Source of the DNA: Roseburia sp. AM59-24XD
GTDB lineage: Bacteria; Bacillota; Clostridia; Lachnospirales; Lachnospiraceae
Direction: 5' to 3'
NCBI RefSeq assembly: GCF_003478445.1
Contig: NZ_QUET01000033.1
Location: 1 to 33,339, forward strand
Length of the DNA stretch: 33,339 nucleotides
The position numbers were made by a program, and so were the translations under genes. Numbering within the stretch: position 1 is the first letter of the stretch; each line of letters begins with the position of its first letter. Under the pieces are notes generated by a model. That model made no database searches and was not told where the DNA came from. It worked only from the letters and a program-made list of their open reading frames with translations. Below, piece by piece: positions 15,949-24,760 of this stretch.

Positions 15949-17373
15949 TCATCCAATCCCATTGTCGATCAGATCCGCAATACCCTCCACATCGCTTTTC
16001 GAAAAGCTGTCAAGCAGCAGTCTGTCCAACGCATACCGTTCATCCAGACATGCCATGGCACAATCCGCCAGAACGGTATTTGCCATTCTGCAAAAACGGT
16101 TTTTTGCCTCTTCTCTGTCCGTTTTTTGCCCCAGTAGTTCCTGTTCTTTTTTGTATTTGCGGCCGGACACTTCTAACAGCAGCGGAAGCAGATCATCTCT
16201 CTGTATGAGCAGACAGCGTTTTTTCTGAAGCTGATGCTGTCTGGCTAATATCTCCTCCGCTTCCCCGATCGTAACGGATCCGGACACCTTTTCCGGTGTG
16301 TCTGAATCACTATGTCCCTCACATGCCAGCTTGTCGAGGTACGCACAGATCCATTCCGGGCATACGTCCTGTTTCGGCTCGCCCCGCAGATATGCCAGAG
16401 CCTGTGCCATCTGGATTTCCCGTTCCTTTTGCAGTGAGACACGAAGCAGATCGGATATATGCCGTTCTGACATATAAGGGATCTCGGATTTCGCAGCAGC
16501 TCCGGATGCCCTTTTATAGAAGATATTTTTGGTACCGGGCTGCACGACCGGTGCATATAATTCTCTTAATACATCCCGGTTCCGCCCATGCTCCGCATAT
16601 ACGACACTGCAGTCGCGCCGCACCGACCGGATCAATTCTTTGGCGGATGCATTGACCTGCATCTTTCTTCTCCGGCTAATGTTTTTCAGAAAACGTTTTA
16701 TCAGCTCCTTATCATCGCCATCGTCAATTCCGCTTTCCTCAAGCCACTGCCTGTAGCCAAGCTGCTCCAGATCTTCTTCCATGCCTTTTTTGACATCCTC
16801 CTGAATGTACTGCAGCAGCTCCGATTTTAATCGGATGAAATAGTCTAGCGTTGTCTTGGAGTACCCTTTAAACATCTCTGCATGGGTACACATCCGTTTT
16901 AGAAAATGCACGGGATCAAGTTTGCGCCAGTCGTCGTAGAAGCTCCACAAACGTTTTGTATGTGTCTTCTGCAGCGGTACATATGTCCGGCACATATGCT
17001 TTTCAAAGACGAGGATCATTTCCTCGCATTTTTCCATGGACAGCTTATGCTCCAGCCCATAATAATAGATGATTTCCCGGTAATCGTTGACCTGAACGCC
17101 GGGCATGCGGAGTCCCTCTATGAGATACTGTTTCAGCTCCTCATGCGTCAGATGCAGTGCAAATGCCAGTTGATACATTTTATCTCTGCCGGGTTCACTT
17201 CTTTTGGTGATGCCGCACCAGGCACGAATGGTTCCCGGCGCAGCAATATCACAATCTTTTAGTTTCTTCTGTAATGCCCGGAACGCTGCATGACGGCGTT
17301 GCTTCTCATCCGCCGGCTCTGATCCACCCCACCGCTCCATTAGAAATGTGTCAAATCCATAATCCTGTCCCAT
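15949..17373 (-). CDS. Helical protein of unknown function downstream of a Ser/Thr kinase
   Basis: 474 residues, soluble, rich in Lys, Arg, Glu and Leu, no signal peptide. The N-terminal 110 residues (from KKLKDCDIAAPGTIRAWCG to MYQLAFALHLTHEELKQYL) resemble a helix-turn-helix or death-fold-like bundle; the middle is alpha-helical with a basic stretch near 245 (ISRRRKMQV). The ATG at 17373 has a GGTGAGG site seven to eight bases upstream. The kinase gene ends 17 bases before it, so the two are co-transcribed and the protein may be a substrate or effector of the kinase (inference). No family recognised. Confidence 0.75.
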   Translation of the reverse strand: MGQDYGFDTFLMERWGGSEPADEKQRRHAAFRALQKKLKDCDIAAPGTIRAWCGITKRSEPGRDKMYQLAFALHLTHEELKQYLIEGLRMPGVQVNDYREIIYYYGLEHKLSMEKCEEMILVFEKHMCRTYVPLQKTHTKRLWSFYDDWRKLDPVHFLKRMCTHAEMFKGYSKTTLDYFIRLKSELLQYIQEDVKKGMEEDLEQLGYRQWLEESGIDDGDDKELIKRFLKNISRRRKMQVNASAKELIRSVRRDCSVVYAEHGRNRDVLRELYAPVVQPGTKNIFYKRASGAAAKSEIPYMSERHISDLLRVSLQKEREIQMAQALAYLRGEPKQDVCPEWICAYLDKLACEGHSDSDTPEKVSGSVTIGEAEEILARQHQLQKKRCLLIQRDDLLPLLLEVSGRKYKKEQELLGQKTDREEAKNRFCRMANTVLADCAMACLDERYALDRLLLDSFSKSDVEGIADLIDNGIG

Positions 17374-17389
17374 TTTTTGACCTCACCTT

Positions 17390-19054
17390 TTATTCCCCAA
17401 GCAGGGTATCCAGAGAACCTATTACATTCTTCTTGTCTTTTTGCCCTGTCGTTTTCTTTTTCGTTGTTTTTGGTGTTGCTTCTGTTTTATTTGGTCTTGC
17501 TGTCGCTGACGTTTTCTTCTTTCTGTTCCGGGATACCTTTGTGGTCTTTTCTTCCCGTTTTGACGCTTTGTCCGTTGTCTTATCCGGACGCTCTGACGGC
17601 TTCTTATCATCTGGACTTCTGGTAACAGACGACGTCTTTTCCGCTGTGGTTTTCGGAATCGACGTCATTTGTTCCGGCAATGCAGTTGCAGTTATTCCAA
17701 GTGTCGTTTGTTCCGGCGATGCTGTCCCTCCCTGTGTCTTTTGTTCCGATGGCATGTCTGCTGCCAGACTGGTTTGCGCCGGTAATCTACCTTCTTTCTG
17801 AGCCTGCCCATTAAGACGCATCATTGCGATGCCTGCTCCTGCTGCCACAAGCACAATGAGTACAAGACCGATCCGAAGATATATTTTCCGCTTTGCCCGT
17901 AAGGCTTTCTCCCGGATCAGTTGCCTTTCCTTCCGGCTCTCCTGCTCTTTTCCTGCCTGTAATAATTCTCCGGCGATCCGTTCGGTCGATAACTCTTCCT
18001 CCCCCGCCGCCAGAGACTTTCTGCGTCGTTCTTCCTGCCTCTCCTGTCCCCAGTGTTCCCGGCATGCTGTCCGCCCGCTTTCTCCCAATGCTTCGCGCAG
18101 CGCACGAATGCTTTGATAACGGTCTGCTGCCATCACTGACATTCCTTTACCGATCGCGTCACTCCAGCCCTTAGGAAGCGCAACGCCCTCCATCTGATCC
18201 AGCGGAACTGTCCGGTCACTGACAAGACGCTGCGATGCCTCCTCCGGCATGACCCCGGAAAGCATATAATACATAACGGCACTGACGCTGTACACATCTG
18301 ACCATGGACCGGTCTGCCCCTTGCTGCGATACTGCTCCTCCGGTGCAAATCCACGTTTGTATATGACCGTCATCGTGTGATCGCGGTTCACAGTACTTCG
18401 AGCCGCTCCAAAATCCACAAGCTTCATAAATCCCTGTCTGGTGATCATCAGGTTATCCGCACTGACATCGCGGTGAATGATATGATGTGCGTGCATCTCC
18501 TCTAAGGTATCCAATACCGGACGAAGCATGGTTTGAACCTGCCCTGCGGGTATCTGTCCATTTTTTTGTACATACTCCTCGACACTGATCCCATCAATAT
18601 ATTCCATTACAATGTATGCGGTATCATTCTCTGTAAAATAGTCATGTACAACCGCTGCACCCTCCAGTGACTGAAACTGTGCAAGTGTCTGCGCTTCCTT
18701 AAGAAACGCTTTCATCCCCTTCTGATATTCCTGCTGTGCGCAGGTTTCCCCATCAACACGGTTTACCTGAGAATGAGACCGCACCGGGTTTCTTCGTACA
18801 AATTCTCTGGGATAATATTCTTTGATGGCAACCGGTATGGACAGGGTCTGATCCCAGCCCAGATAGGTAATTCCAAAACCGCCCTCCCCCAGAACGCATC
18901 CCGTGTAATAACGCTGCTTCAGGCAGGTTCCCTCTGGCAGACAGTATGGCGGCGTCTGGCTGTTTTGATTGTCGTATCCACAGGCACTGCATACATCTCC
19001 CTGTTCCAGCAGATGCATGCAGCAGCTGCATCTTTTCTGACCTCCTGATATCAT
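17390..19054 (-). CDS. Membrane-anchored Ser/Thr protein kinase with N-terminal zinc ribbon
   Basis: 554 residues. A zinc ribbon uses C9, C12, C22 and C25. The Hanks-type kinase domain spans about 48-325: glycine loop GEGGFG at 56-61, VAIK with K78, HRDVSADN at 194-201, DFG at 214-216 and FAPEEQY near 236-242. After a basic linker a single transmembrane helix lies at about 391-413, followed by a long Thr/Ser/Lys/Pro-rich outer tail. The topology is kinase inside, tail outside. AAAGGAG precedes the ATG. It lies between a surface-protein gene upstream and an unknown helical protein gene downstream, suggesting signalling tied to the cell surface. The outer tail lacks PASTA domains, so it is not a PrkC/StkP-type wall sensor. 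Confidence 0.9.
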   Translation of the reverse strand: MISGGQKRCSCCMHLLEQGDVCSACGYDNQNSQTPPYCLPEGTCLKQRYYTGCVLGEGGFGITYLGWDQTLSIPVAIKEYYPREFVRRNPVRSHSQVNRVDGETCAQQEYQKGMKAFLKEAQTLAQFQSLEGAAVVHDYFTENDTAYIVMEYIDGISVEEYVQKNGQIPAGQVQTMLRPVLDTLEEMHAHHIIHRDVSADNLMITRQGFMKLVDFGAARSTVNRDHTMTVIYKRGFAPEEQYRSKGQTGPWSDVYSVSAVMYYMLSGVMPEEASQRLVSDRTVPLDQMEGVALPKGWSDAIGKGMSVMAADRYQSIRALREALGESGRTACREHWGQERQEERRRKSLAAGEEELSTERIAGELLQAGKEQESRKERQLIREKALRAKRKIYLRIGLVLIVLVAAGAGIAMMRLNGQAQKEGRLPAQTSLAADMPSEQKTQGGTASPEQTTLGITATALPEQMTSIPKTTAEKTSSVTRSPDDKKPSERPDKTTDKASKREEKTTKVSRNRKKKTSATARPNKTEATPKTTKKKTTGQKDKKNVIGSLDTLLGE

Positions 19055-19066
19055 TTGTCTGCTCCT

Positions 19067-19624
19067 TTACAGCCGTATCCGTTTTAACTCTGTATAAGCA
19101 CTGTATTTTTTCTTTCCATTCTTAATCTCCCATGTCCTGACCTTGCAGTACACACTGCCTTTTCTTTTGGTATAGGACAAACGAAAGACTCCATTATATT
19201 TGGAGATCGGATGAAGAGTTGTTGTTTGTACAATACCATTTTTCTTCATCCAAATCTCCAGATATTGACCTTTATATTTCTTCAGTTTGATCTTCAGATA
19301 ATTTTTTCCGGGTGTTATCTCCGTTGCATAGGATACCGTTGGTGCCGCATAATCCGGGATCCGGATGCGCTCGCTGGTTACCGCTCTGCTGCGCACTGCC
19401 TCACCATCTCTGGCACCGAACGCAAAGATCTGATACTGATATTTCTTTCCTTTGCGAACCGTTGCATCCAGATAACTTGTCTTTCCGGTGACTGTCCCAA
19501 GCCGCTTGAGTGCGCCATTCCTGCCCTCTCTGCGGTAAATACCGTATCCGTCAACTCCACTGACCTTCTTCCAGCGCAGCGACACCTTCTGAATCTGCAG
19601 CAACGACACATTCACCCCGGACAC
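19067..19624 (-). pseudogene. Fn3-like C-terminal part of the frameshifted surface protein
   Basis: This segment reads KTEVSQELSCVSGVNVSLL and then a fibronectin-III-like domain (VSLRWKKVSGVDGYGIYRRE, KTSYLDATVRKGKKYQYQIF) with a basic C-terminal beta domain. The GTG at 19624 has no ribosome site, and the frame is open back to about 19670. Restoring one A at 19653-19654 joins it to the preceding Pro/Ser/Thr linker, so it is the end of the surface-protein gene. Its stop lies in the ribosome site region of the kinase gene. Confidence 0.7.
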
Positions 19625-19652
19625 ACAGGAAAGCTCCTGCGAAACCTCAGTC

Positions 19653-21713
19653 TTAATGAAACATTAATGTTCTCCGCCACTGCCGCAGACGGAGAAGGAC
19701 TCTGTGCCCATACTGTCGACGATGGACTCTCCGGTGCCGCACTTCCTGTCGCTGCCGGCTGCTGCGTAGAAGATCCATCTGCCGGCTGTGACGTTTCTGA
19801 TGGACCTCTGAGACGGACGGATCCTGTGTCGGACCATTCGAAGCCCCCGGCTCATCTGTCGGTTGAAGGGAAATTACCGGTTTCTGTGTCTCATACGGAT
19901 CTGCCTTCGGAGATACAACCGGACATGCCATTTCTCCCTCTGTCCCAAATACCGGATAGCCATTCGGTCCTGTCACCCATGAGCGCAGTGGACAAAGCTC
20001 GCTGTACTGGTATCCCTGTCGATATTCTACAAAATCATTCAGCTTATCGATCAGACTGCTTCTTGCCGCAGAAAGTGAAACACCCTCGCACCCGGTCACA
20101 TAATACTCATTCAGCTCTGTCGCCCGGGAATAAACGGTACGATTCGTTCCTTTCCAATAATAACAGCGCATCAGAGAGCCTCCGTCGATATATCCGCAAA
20201 TCTGTCCTTTTCCAAGCAGCTGCCTGATCTCTCCAACGGTATAGCAGCCCTCCACCGGCGTCATATTCTTCCGTCCGGCGATGCCTCCGGCATAAAAAAT
20301 ATCGCCTTCAATATCGCCAATATTATAGCAATTGATCACACGGCTTACTCCGTCCAGCCCGGCAACAATACCTCCCACCTGTAGATAACCATAGGCTCCG
20401 CCAATCCTCGCATAGGACAAATCATTCTTCTTCGTAATCACCCCTACTGTCCCATAATTGCCACAGTTGCCGATCACTCCTCCACCATGGCGTCCGGAAA
20501 TACCGCCGATCGAATCCATGCAGTTTCCGTCCACAGCATCCTCGCGCTCCTTCTGCAAAACATCTCCATAATTAAAACAGCCATCGATCACAATATCATT
20601 CCAGTTGCTTGAAAATGTTCCGGCAACGATTCCGGCAAGATTGATGCTTGACTCCGAATGATAGGTAAGCTCTAGATTGCCATAATTGTTACAGTCACGT
20701 AAATAACCTTGAAACACAAAATCCACAATACCGCCAAGGTCGCCTCCGCTGCTTCGCAGGTCGCTGTAATTGGCGCAGGAGGTGATATTGCCTCCATCGA
20801 CATATCCCACAATACCGCCACCGCCATAAGGGATCCGGCTCTCCTCTCCCCGCAGACTGCAGCCTGTCAGTTCTCCGGCAGTATGACGTCCGACGATGCC
20901 GCCGATTCCGTTGATCCGGTCCATCTCGTCCCGCTCCGTGGTCAGTGTATTCTTCCTTCCGATCACAACCACATCCTGCGCAGTCGTGTTTACAATACTT
21001 CCGCTGTTCTCACCGACGGCTCCGCCAATACAGCCGGAGCTCATGACGATATTGGCACGGCTGATGACATCAGACAGCATCCCCTGGTGATTCCCAACAA
21101 TGGCACCGACACCCGTCTTGCCTGTTACAAGAGCCTTCTCCAGCGTTAAACTGCAAACGCTTCCGTTAGAACCAACACAGCCAAACAGCCCGGGATCACT
21201 CTCATTTCCGATCACGCACAATCCACGGATCGTGTGGTCTTTACCATCAAAGTTTCCCTGAAACGGATACTCCTTCGTTCCGACCGCAGTCCACAAAGTC
21301 ACCCTGGAAAGACTGCCGGGATCTGTCGTCTGCGATGTTTCCAGATCCTCATAACAGTTTCCGCTCTGATCCACTGCTCCGATCAGTTCCTCGTCACAAT
21401 AAATCCCCGTTCTCTTTGAGGCATCCTGATACTGATAAGAGGCTTCATTTAAAGTTATATCCGATGTCAGGCAGAAGCTTCGCCCCTTCGTGCTGTTTCC
21501 GGCATTCACATACTCTGCAAAAAGCGTTAATTCTTCCCCGGTACTGATCGTGATCGTTCCAGCTGCTTCGCCGGAAGACGCGAAATCAGTCATTGACACG
21601 GTATTCTCCGCAGCCTTTACCACCTCACATATATCGTCCGGCACTTCGGAGGTAACCGCAGACACTGCCATTATGACTCCCATCCACAACGCAAATTTCC
21701 TGTGTCTCCTCAT
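19653..21713 (-). CDS. Secreted surface protein with GLUG-like repeats (frameshifted near its end)
   Basis: The ATG at 21713 is chosen over an upstream in-frame start because it begins a signal peptide (MRRHRKFALWMGVIMAVSAV) and has AGGAG upstream. The body is made of about seven GLUG-like repeats of form GGIVG...GxIxxCxNYG (for example GGIVGRHTAGELTGC, GGGIVGYVDGGNITSC, GGISGRHGGGVIGNC), which build a beta-helix stalk. A Pro/Ser/Thr linker follows. The reading breaks near 19802-19803, where restoring one C gives VPSETSQPADGSSTQQ, and again near 19653-19654; the last 40 residues of the raw frame (Arg/His-rich) are spurious. The Fn3 part lies at 19067-19670. It probably acts on the cell surface, perhaps in adhesion, and is co-transcribed with the kinase. 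Confidence 0.8.
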   Translation of the reverse strand: MRRHRKFALWMGVIMAVSAVTSEVPDDICEVVKAAENTVSMTDFASSGEAAGTITISTGEELTLFAEYVNAGNSTKGRSFCLTSDITLNEASYQYQDASKRTGIYCDEELIGAVDQSGNCYEDLETSQTTDPGSLSRVTLWTAVGTKEYPFQGNFDGKDHTIRGLCVIGNESDPGLFGCVGSNGSVCSLTLEKALVTGKTGVGAIVGNHQGMLSDVISRANIVMSSGCIGGAVGENSGSIVNTTAQDVVVIGRKNTLTTERDEMDRINGIGGIVGRHTAGELTGCSLRGEESRIPYGGGGIVGYVDGGNITSCANYSDLRSSGGDLGGIVDFVFQGYLRDCNNYGNLELTYHSESSINLAGIVAGTFSSNWNDIVIDGCFNYGDVLQKEREDAVDGNCMDSIGGISGRHGGGVIGNCGNYGTVGVITKKNDLSYARIGGAYGYLQVGGIVAGLDGVSRVINCYNIGDIEGDIFYAGGIAGRKNMTPVEGCYTVGEIRQLLGKGQICGYIDGGSLMRCYYWKGTNRTVYSRATELNEYYVTGCEGVSLSAARSSLIDKLNDFVEYRQGYQYSELCPLRSWVTGPNGYPVFGTEGEMACPVVSPKADPYETQKPVISLQPTDEPGASNGPTQDPSVSEVHQKRHSRQMDLLRSSRQRQEVRHRRVHRRQYGHRVLLRLRQWRRTLMFH

Positions 21714-21762
21714 ATGTATCCTGCTCCTGTTATTCTTTTCTTTTAGTGTAAGATAAATAGCC

Positions 21763-21809
21763 GGAAAAAGCAACAACCTCCTAAGGAAATCACTCCTCAG
21801 GAGGTTGTT
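21763..21809 (-). terminator. Terminator of the HPr-like gene
   Basis: AACAACCTCCT (21772-21782) pairs perfectly with AGGAGGTTGTT (21799-21809). On the minus strand the stem is followed by GCTTTTT. Confidence 0.8.
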
Positions 21810-21863
21810 TGTTCCTGATCGGACACACCTGACAACTGCGGTCAGATGATTCCAATGTCATTC

Positions 21864-22103
21864 TTATGCAAATGCGCGCGCCTGCAATGCATGTACCAGG
21901 TTGCGTCTGTCAGAAGGTTCGCAGTTGCCTGTCAGAAACAACTGATTGCGCAGGTCCATTGTCATAATCCCAAGAATGGATTTGGCATCCACACAATATC
22001 TTCCGCAATAAAGATCAAAATCTCCCTCAAAGCCTGATAAAATATTGACGAACTCATTCACATCATGTACATCCTTTAACTGTACCGGTATCTTTTCTCC
22101 CAT
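21864..22103 (-). CDS. HPr-family protein lacking the phospho-histidine
   Basis: 79 residues, the size of HPr. The second half matches the HPr fold: VDAKSILGIMTMDL corresponds to the regulatory-serine region of HPr (NAKSIMGVMSL), and the C-terminal helix follows. The first half lacks the GLHARPA active site; DVHDVNEFV stands in its place. It therefore cannot carry phosphate from PTS enzyme I in the usual way. Such HPr-like proteins are common in clostridia and their role is unknown. AAAGGAG precedes the ATG well. It stands alone between two terminator-bounded units. Confidence 0.8.
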   Translation of the reverse strand: MGEKIPVQLKDVHDVNEFVNILSGFEGDFDLYCGRYCVDAKSILGIMTMDLRNQLFLTGNCEPSDRRNLVHALQARAFA

Positions 22104-22309
22104 AACGACTGCTCCTTTCTCTTTTCTCTTTCTTCTCTTACTCTCTCAGGACTGCTTACGGCACGATATCAACATACTCTATCCATATTAAACACTATAT
22201 TGCTATTGGCGTGCCTCTTTTTTGCCCTTGCATAGTTTTACCACACTTTTTTCGAAAAAGGAACCATCTTGACGAAGATTTAATAAAGATTTATCAGTTT
22301 GTTCACAAA

Positions 22310-23050
22310 TTATAACACTTTGCTCAAAAAATCCTGCAATCTTGCGTTCTTGGGATGCTCAAAAAGCTCTTCCGGCGTATTTTCCTCCTGAATCTGTCCC
22401 TCGTTCAGAAATAGTACGCGGTTGGCAACCTCTTTTGCAAATCCCATCTCATGCGTAACGATCACCATCGTCATTCCCTCTGCCGCCAGCTCTTTGATCA
22501 GGGAAAGCACCTCTCCTACCATCTCCGGATCCAGTGCCGAGGTCGGCTCATCAAACAGCATGACATCCGGATTCATTGCCAGCGCACGCGCGATCGCAAT
22601 ACGCTGCTTCTGTCCACCGGACAGCATTGCCGGATAGCTGTCTGCCTTATCGGACAGACCAATACGATCAAGCAACTCGTCTGCCTTTACAGCAGCCTCC
22701 TCCTTTGTCATTTTCTTGCGCTTTACCGGCGCAAGCATAATATTTTCGCGAACGGTCATATTCGGGAACAGATTAAACTGCTGGAATACCATACCAATCT
22801 TCTCACGGACAAGGTTAATATCCACATCCTCGTCGGTAATATTCGTTCCCTCGAAGGTTACACGACCGCCGGTCGGATCCTCCAGACAGTTCATGGAACG
22901 TAAGAAAGTGGATTTACCACAGCCGGACGGACCGATCACTGCAACAACATCACCTCTGCAGATCGTGGTGGAAATTCCTTTGATAACCTGATGATCTCCA
23001 AATGATTTCTCCAGATTTTCTACGCGGATCAATACTTCTTTATCGCTCAT
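22310..23050 (-). CDS. glnQ: Polar amino-acid ABC transporter ATPase (GlnQ-like)
   Basis: 246 residues, the normal length for the GlnQ/HisP family. Walker [10 protein letters not shown] is near 38-46, the Q-loop lies in [15 protein letters not shown], the signature LSGGQKQR is followed by Walker [15 protein letters not shown] and the H-loop [12 protein letters not shown]. It binds the cytoplasmic side of the permease and powers uptake of polar amino acids. The start codon lies 11 bases inside the end of the permease gene and has GAGGAGG upstream, so the two are translationally coupled. No third gene for a binding protein is needed, because that domain is fused to the permease. The exact substrate cannot be read from the sequence. 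Confidence 0.93.
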   Translation of the reverse strand: MSDKEVLIRVENLEKSFGDHQVIKGISTTICRGDVVAVIGPSGCGKSTFLRSMNCLEDPTGGRVTFEGTNITDEDVDINLVREKIGMVFQQFNLFPNMTVRENIMLAPVKRKKMTKEEAAVKADELLDRIGLSDKADSYPAMLSGGQKQRIAIARALAMNPDVMLFDEPTSALDPEMVGEVLSLIKELAAEGMTMVIVTHEMGFAKEVANRVLFLNEGQIQEENTPEELFEHPKNARLQDFLSKVL

Positions 23051-24596
23051 TGCTTCTCAGCCTCCTCTCCAGACAATGCACTCCTGCAGTAAGGATCATT
23101 ACGATAACCAGATAGATCAGCGCAACGGCGATCAACGGCATAAATGCATCATATGTGTTGCTTCGTATAATATCTCCAGCCTTGGTCAGATCTACAAGAG
23201 CGATATAACCGCTGATAGAGGTCTCCTTCAACAAACTAATAAACTCATTGCACAGCGCAGGCAATGTGTTTTTGAATGCCTGTGGCAGAATAACAGATGT
23301 CATGGTCTGCGCATAGCTAAGACCCAGGCTTCTTCCCGCCTCAAACTGTCCACCGTCTACTGCCATGATTCCGGAACGGACAACCTCCGCTACATACGCT
23401 GCAGAGTTTAATCCGAACGCAACGATTGCTACCAGAAGCTTGTTATCCACGGACACCAGGATAATATAATAGAAAATCAACAGCTGTACAACTGCCGGCG
23501 TACCACGCATTACAGTCAGATAGATCCGGCAGAATGCATTGAGTATCGGAAATCCTCCGTTTTTATCATGACCGGTACGGATCACCGCGATCACAAAGCC
23601 GAAAATAATACCAAACAATACCGCAAATACCGTGATCAACAGCGTATTCTGCAGACCCTTTACAATATACTGATATCTGTTATCTTTAATAAAGTTATCA
23701 TGAAAACGCTCCGCCAGGGAACTCTTCGTAATGCCGGCCTTAGGATCGATTGTAATGATAACCTGCTTTGCCGTTGTATAGGATTCTGTGAAATCAATAT
23801 TCTTGAGACGATCCTTCGTAACAGTCATACCAGCTGCTCCAACATCTGCCTTACCGGAAGTTACTGCAGGAATGATAGAATCAAACTCCATATCCTCAAC
23901 CTCAAGCTTCATACCAAGCTCATCGCAGACTGCCTGCATCATATCCACATCAATACCGGTGATCTTATTATTCTCATAATATTCATATGGCTTGAAGGAT
24001 GCATTGGTTGCCATCTTCAGAACACCGTTTCTCTTGACATCCTTGATCTCATACGGCTTTGTTCCTTTGACAGAATCCTCTCCGATATAATTATCAATAA
24101 TATCCTGCAGAGTTCCATCTTCTTTTAACTTGGTCAACGCCTCGTTGATCTTTTCCTTGAGATCCGTATTACTCTTGTCAATGCAGACCGCATAATCCTC
24201 AAGAGCAAACTCTTCCTTTAAGATTTTCAGCGTATTATCCTTCTCGGTGTAAGCCTTTGCCGGCTGCTCATCGATGATAACGCAGTTGATCTTGTCGTTC
24301 TTCAACGCCTGGATCGCATCAGTTCCCTTATTGTACCGCTCGATCACTGTTCCTGCATCGTCGCCCTCATAATCGGAAGCATAAATGTCACCAGTCGTAC
24401 CAATCTGAACTCCTATCTTCTTGCCATCCAGATCCTTTACGCTCTTCACTGCATTCTTGGCTCTCTGCGCCAGCTGCTTCTCCTGTTTCTGCTTCTCCTG
24501 ATAATTATGTCCAACAACGCCGCCCACGGCAGCAAGACATACGATCAGAAGTAACACATAATTCCAGCCCTTTGGAAGCCTTCTTTTCTTCTTCAT
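23040..24596 (-). CDS. Fused substrate-binding/permease protein of an amino-acid ABC transporter, binding domain circularly permuted
   Basis: 518 residues from the ATG at 24596, which begins a basic, then hydrophobic signal-anchor (11-30); an upstream in-frame start at 24683 is less likely. Two halves of an SBP_bac_3 domain follow in reversed order: residues 51-172 ([16 protein letters not shown] to DIIDNYIG) match the usual second half, and residues 190-283 ([50 protein letters not shown]) match the usual first half. The permease (about 310-510) has the EAA loop ([20 protein letters not shown], 419-438). The ATPase gene overlaps its end. Fusion of binding domain and permease is known from GlnP of Lactococcus, but there the domains are in normal order. 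Confidence 0.88.
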   Translation of the reverse strand: MKKKRRLPKGWNYVLLLIVCLAAVGGVVGHNYQEKQKQEKQLAQRAKNAVKSVKDLDGKKIGVQIGTTGDIYASDYEGDDAGTVIERYNKGTDAIQALKNDKINCVIIDEQPAKAYTEKDNTLKILKEEFALEDYAVCIDKSNTDLKEKINEALTKLKEDGTLQDIIDNYIGEDSVKGTKPYEIKDVKRNGVLKMATNASFKPYEYYENNKITGIDVDMMQAVCDELGMKLEVEDMEFDSIIPAVTSGKADVGAAGMTVTKDRLKNIDFTESYTTAKQVIITIDPKAGITKSSLAERFHDNFIKDNRYQYIVKGLQNTLLITVFAVLFGIIFGFVIAVIRTGHDKNGGFPILNAFCRIYLTVMRGTPAVVQLLIFYYIILVSVDNKLLVAIVAFGLNSAAYVAEVVRSGIMAVDGGQFEAGRSLGLSYAQTMTSVILPQAFKNTLPALCNEFISLLKETSISGYIALVDLTKAGDIIRSNTYDAFMPLIAVALIYLVIVMILTAGVHCLERRLRSNER

Positions 24597-24650
24597 GATT
24601 AACCATGCCTTTCTGTTTCCTGTGTCTGTCACAGAAATAACTATTATAAA

Positions 24651-24672
24651 GGGGGCAAATGTACTTGCCCCC
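24651..24672 (-). terminator. Probable terminator of the NCS2 permease gene
   Basis: GGGGGCAA (24651-24658) pairs perfectly with TTGCCCCC (24665-24672). On the minus strand it is followed by TTTATAA, a weak T-run. It separates the permease gene from the ABC transporter genes. Confidence 0.55.
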
Positions 24673-24760
24673 ATATTTCTCATTCTATGCTATTGCCGAT
24701 GCATTTCATTCAGCAATAACGCTCCTGTCCATATACCGGATCAACCTGCGTATATGTTCT

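Noticed and set aside
19664..19855. Separate small gene inside the surface-protein gene
   Set aside because: No ribosome site. It is a third frame through the Pro/Ser/Thr linker, which reads naturally only after the frameshifts are repaired.
19211..20227. Plus-strand open frame of 338 codons
   Set aside because: Antisense of the surface-protein gene; no coherent domain or start signal.
23568..24128. Plus-strand open frame of 186 codons
   Set aside because: Antisense of the fused ABC transporter gene.
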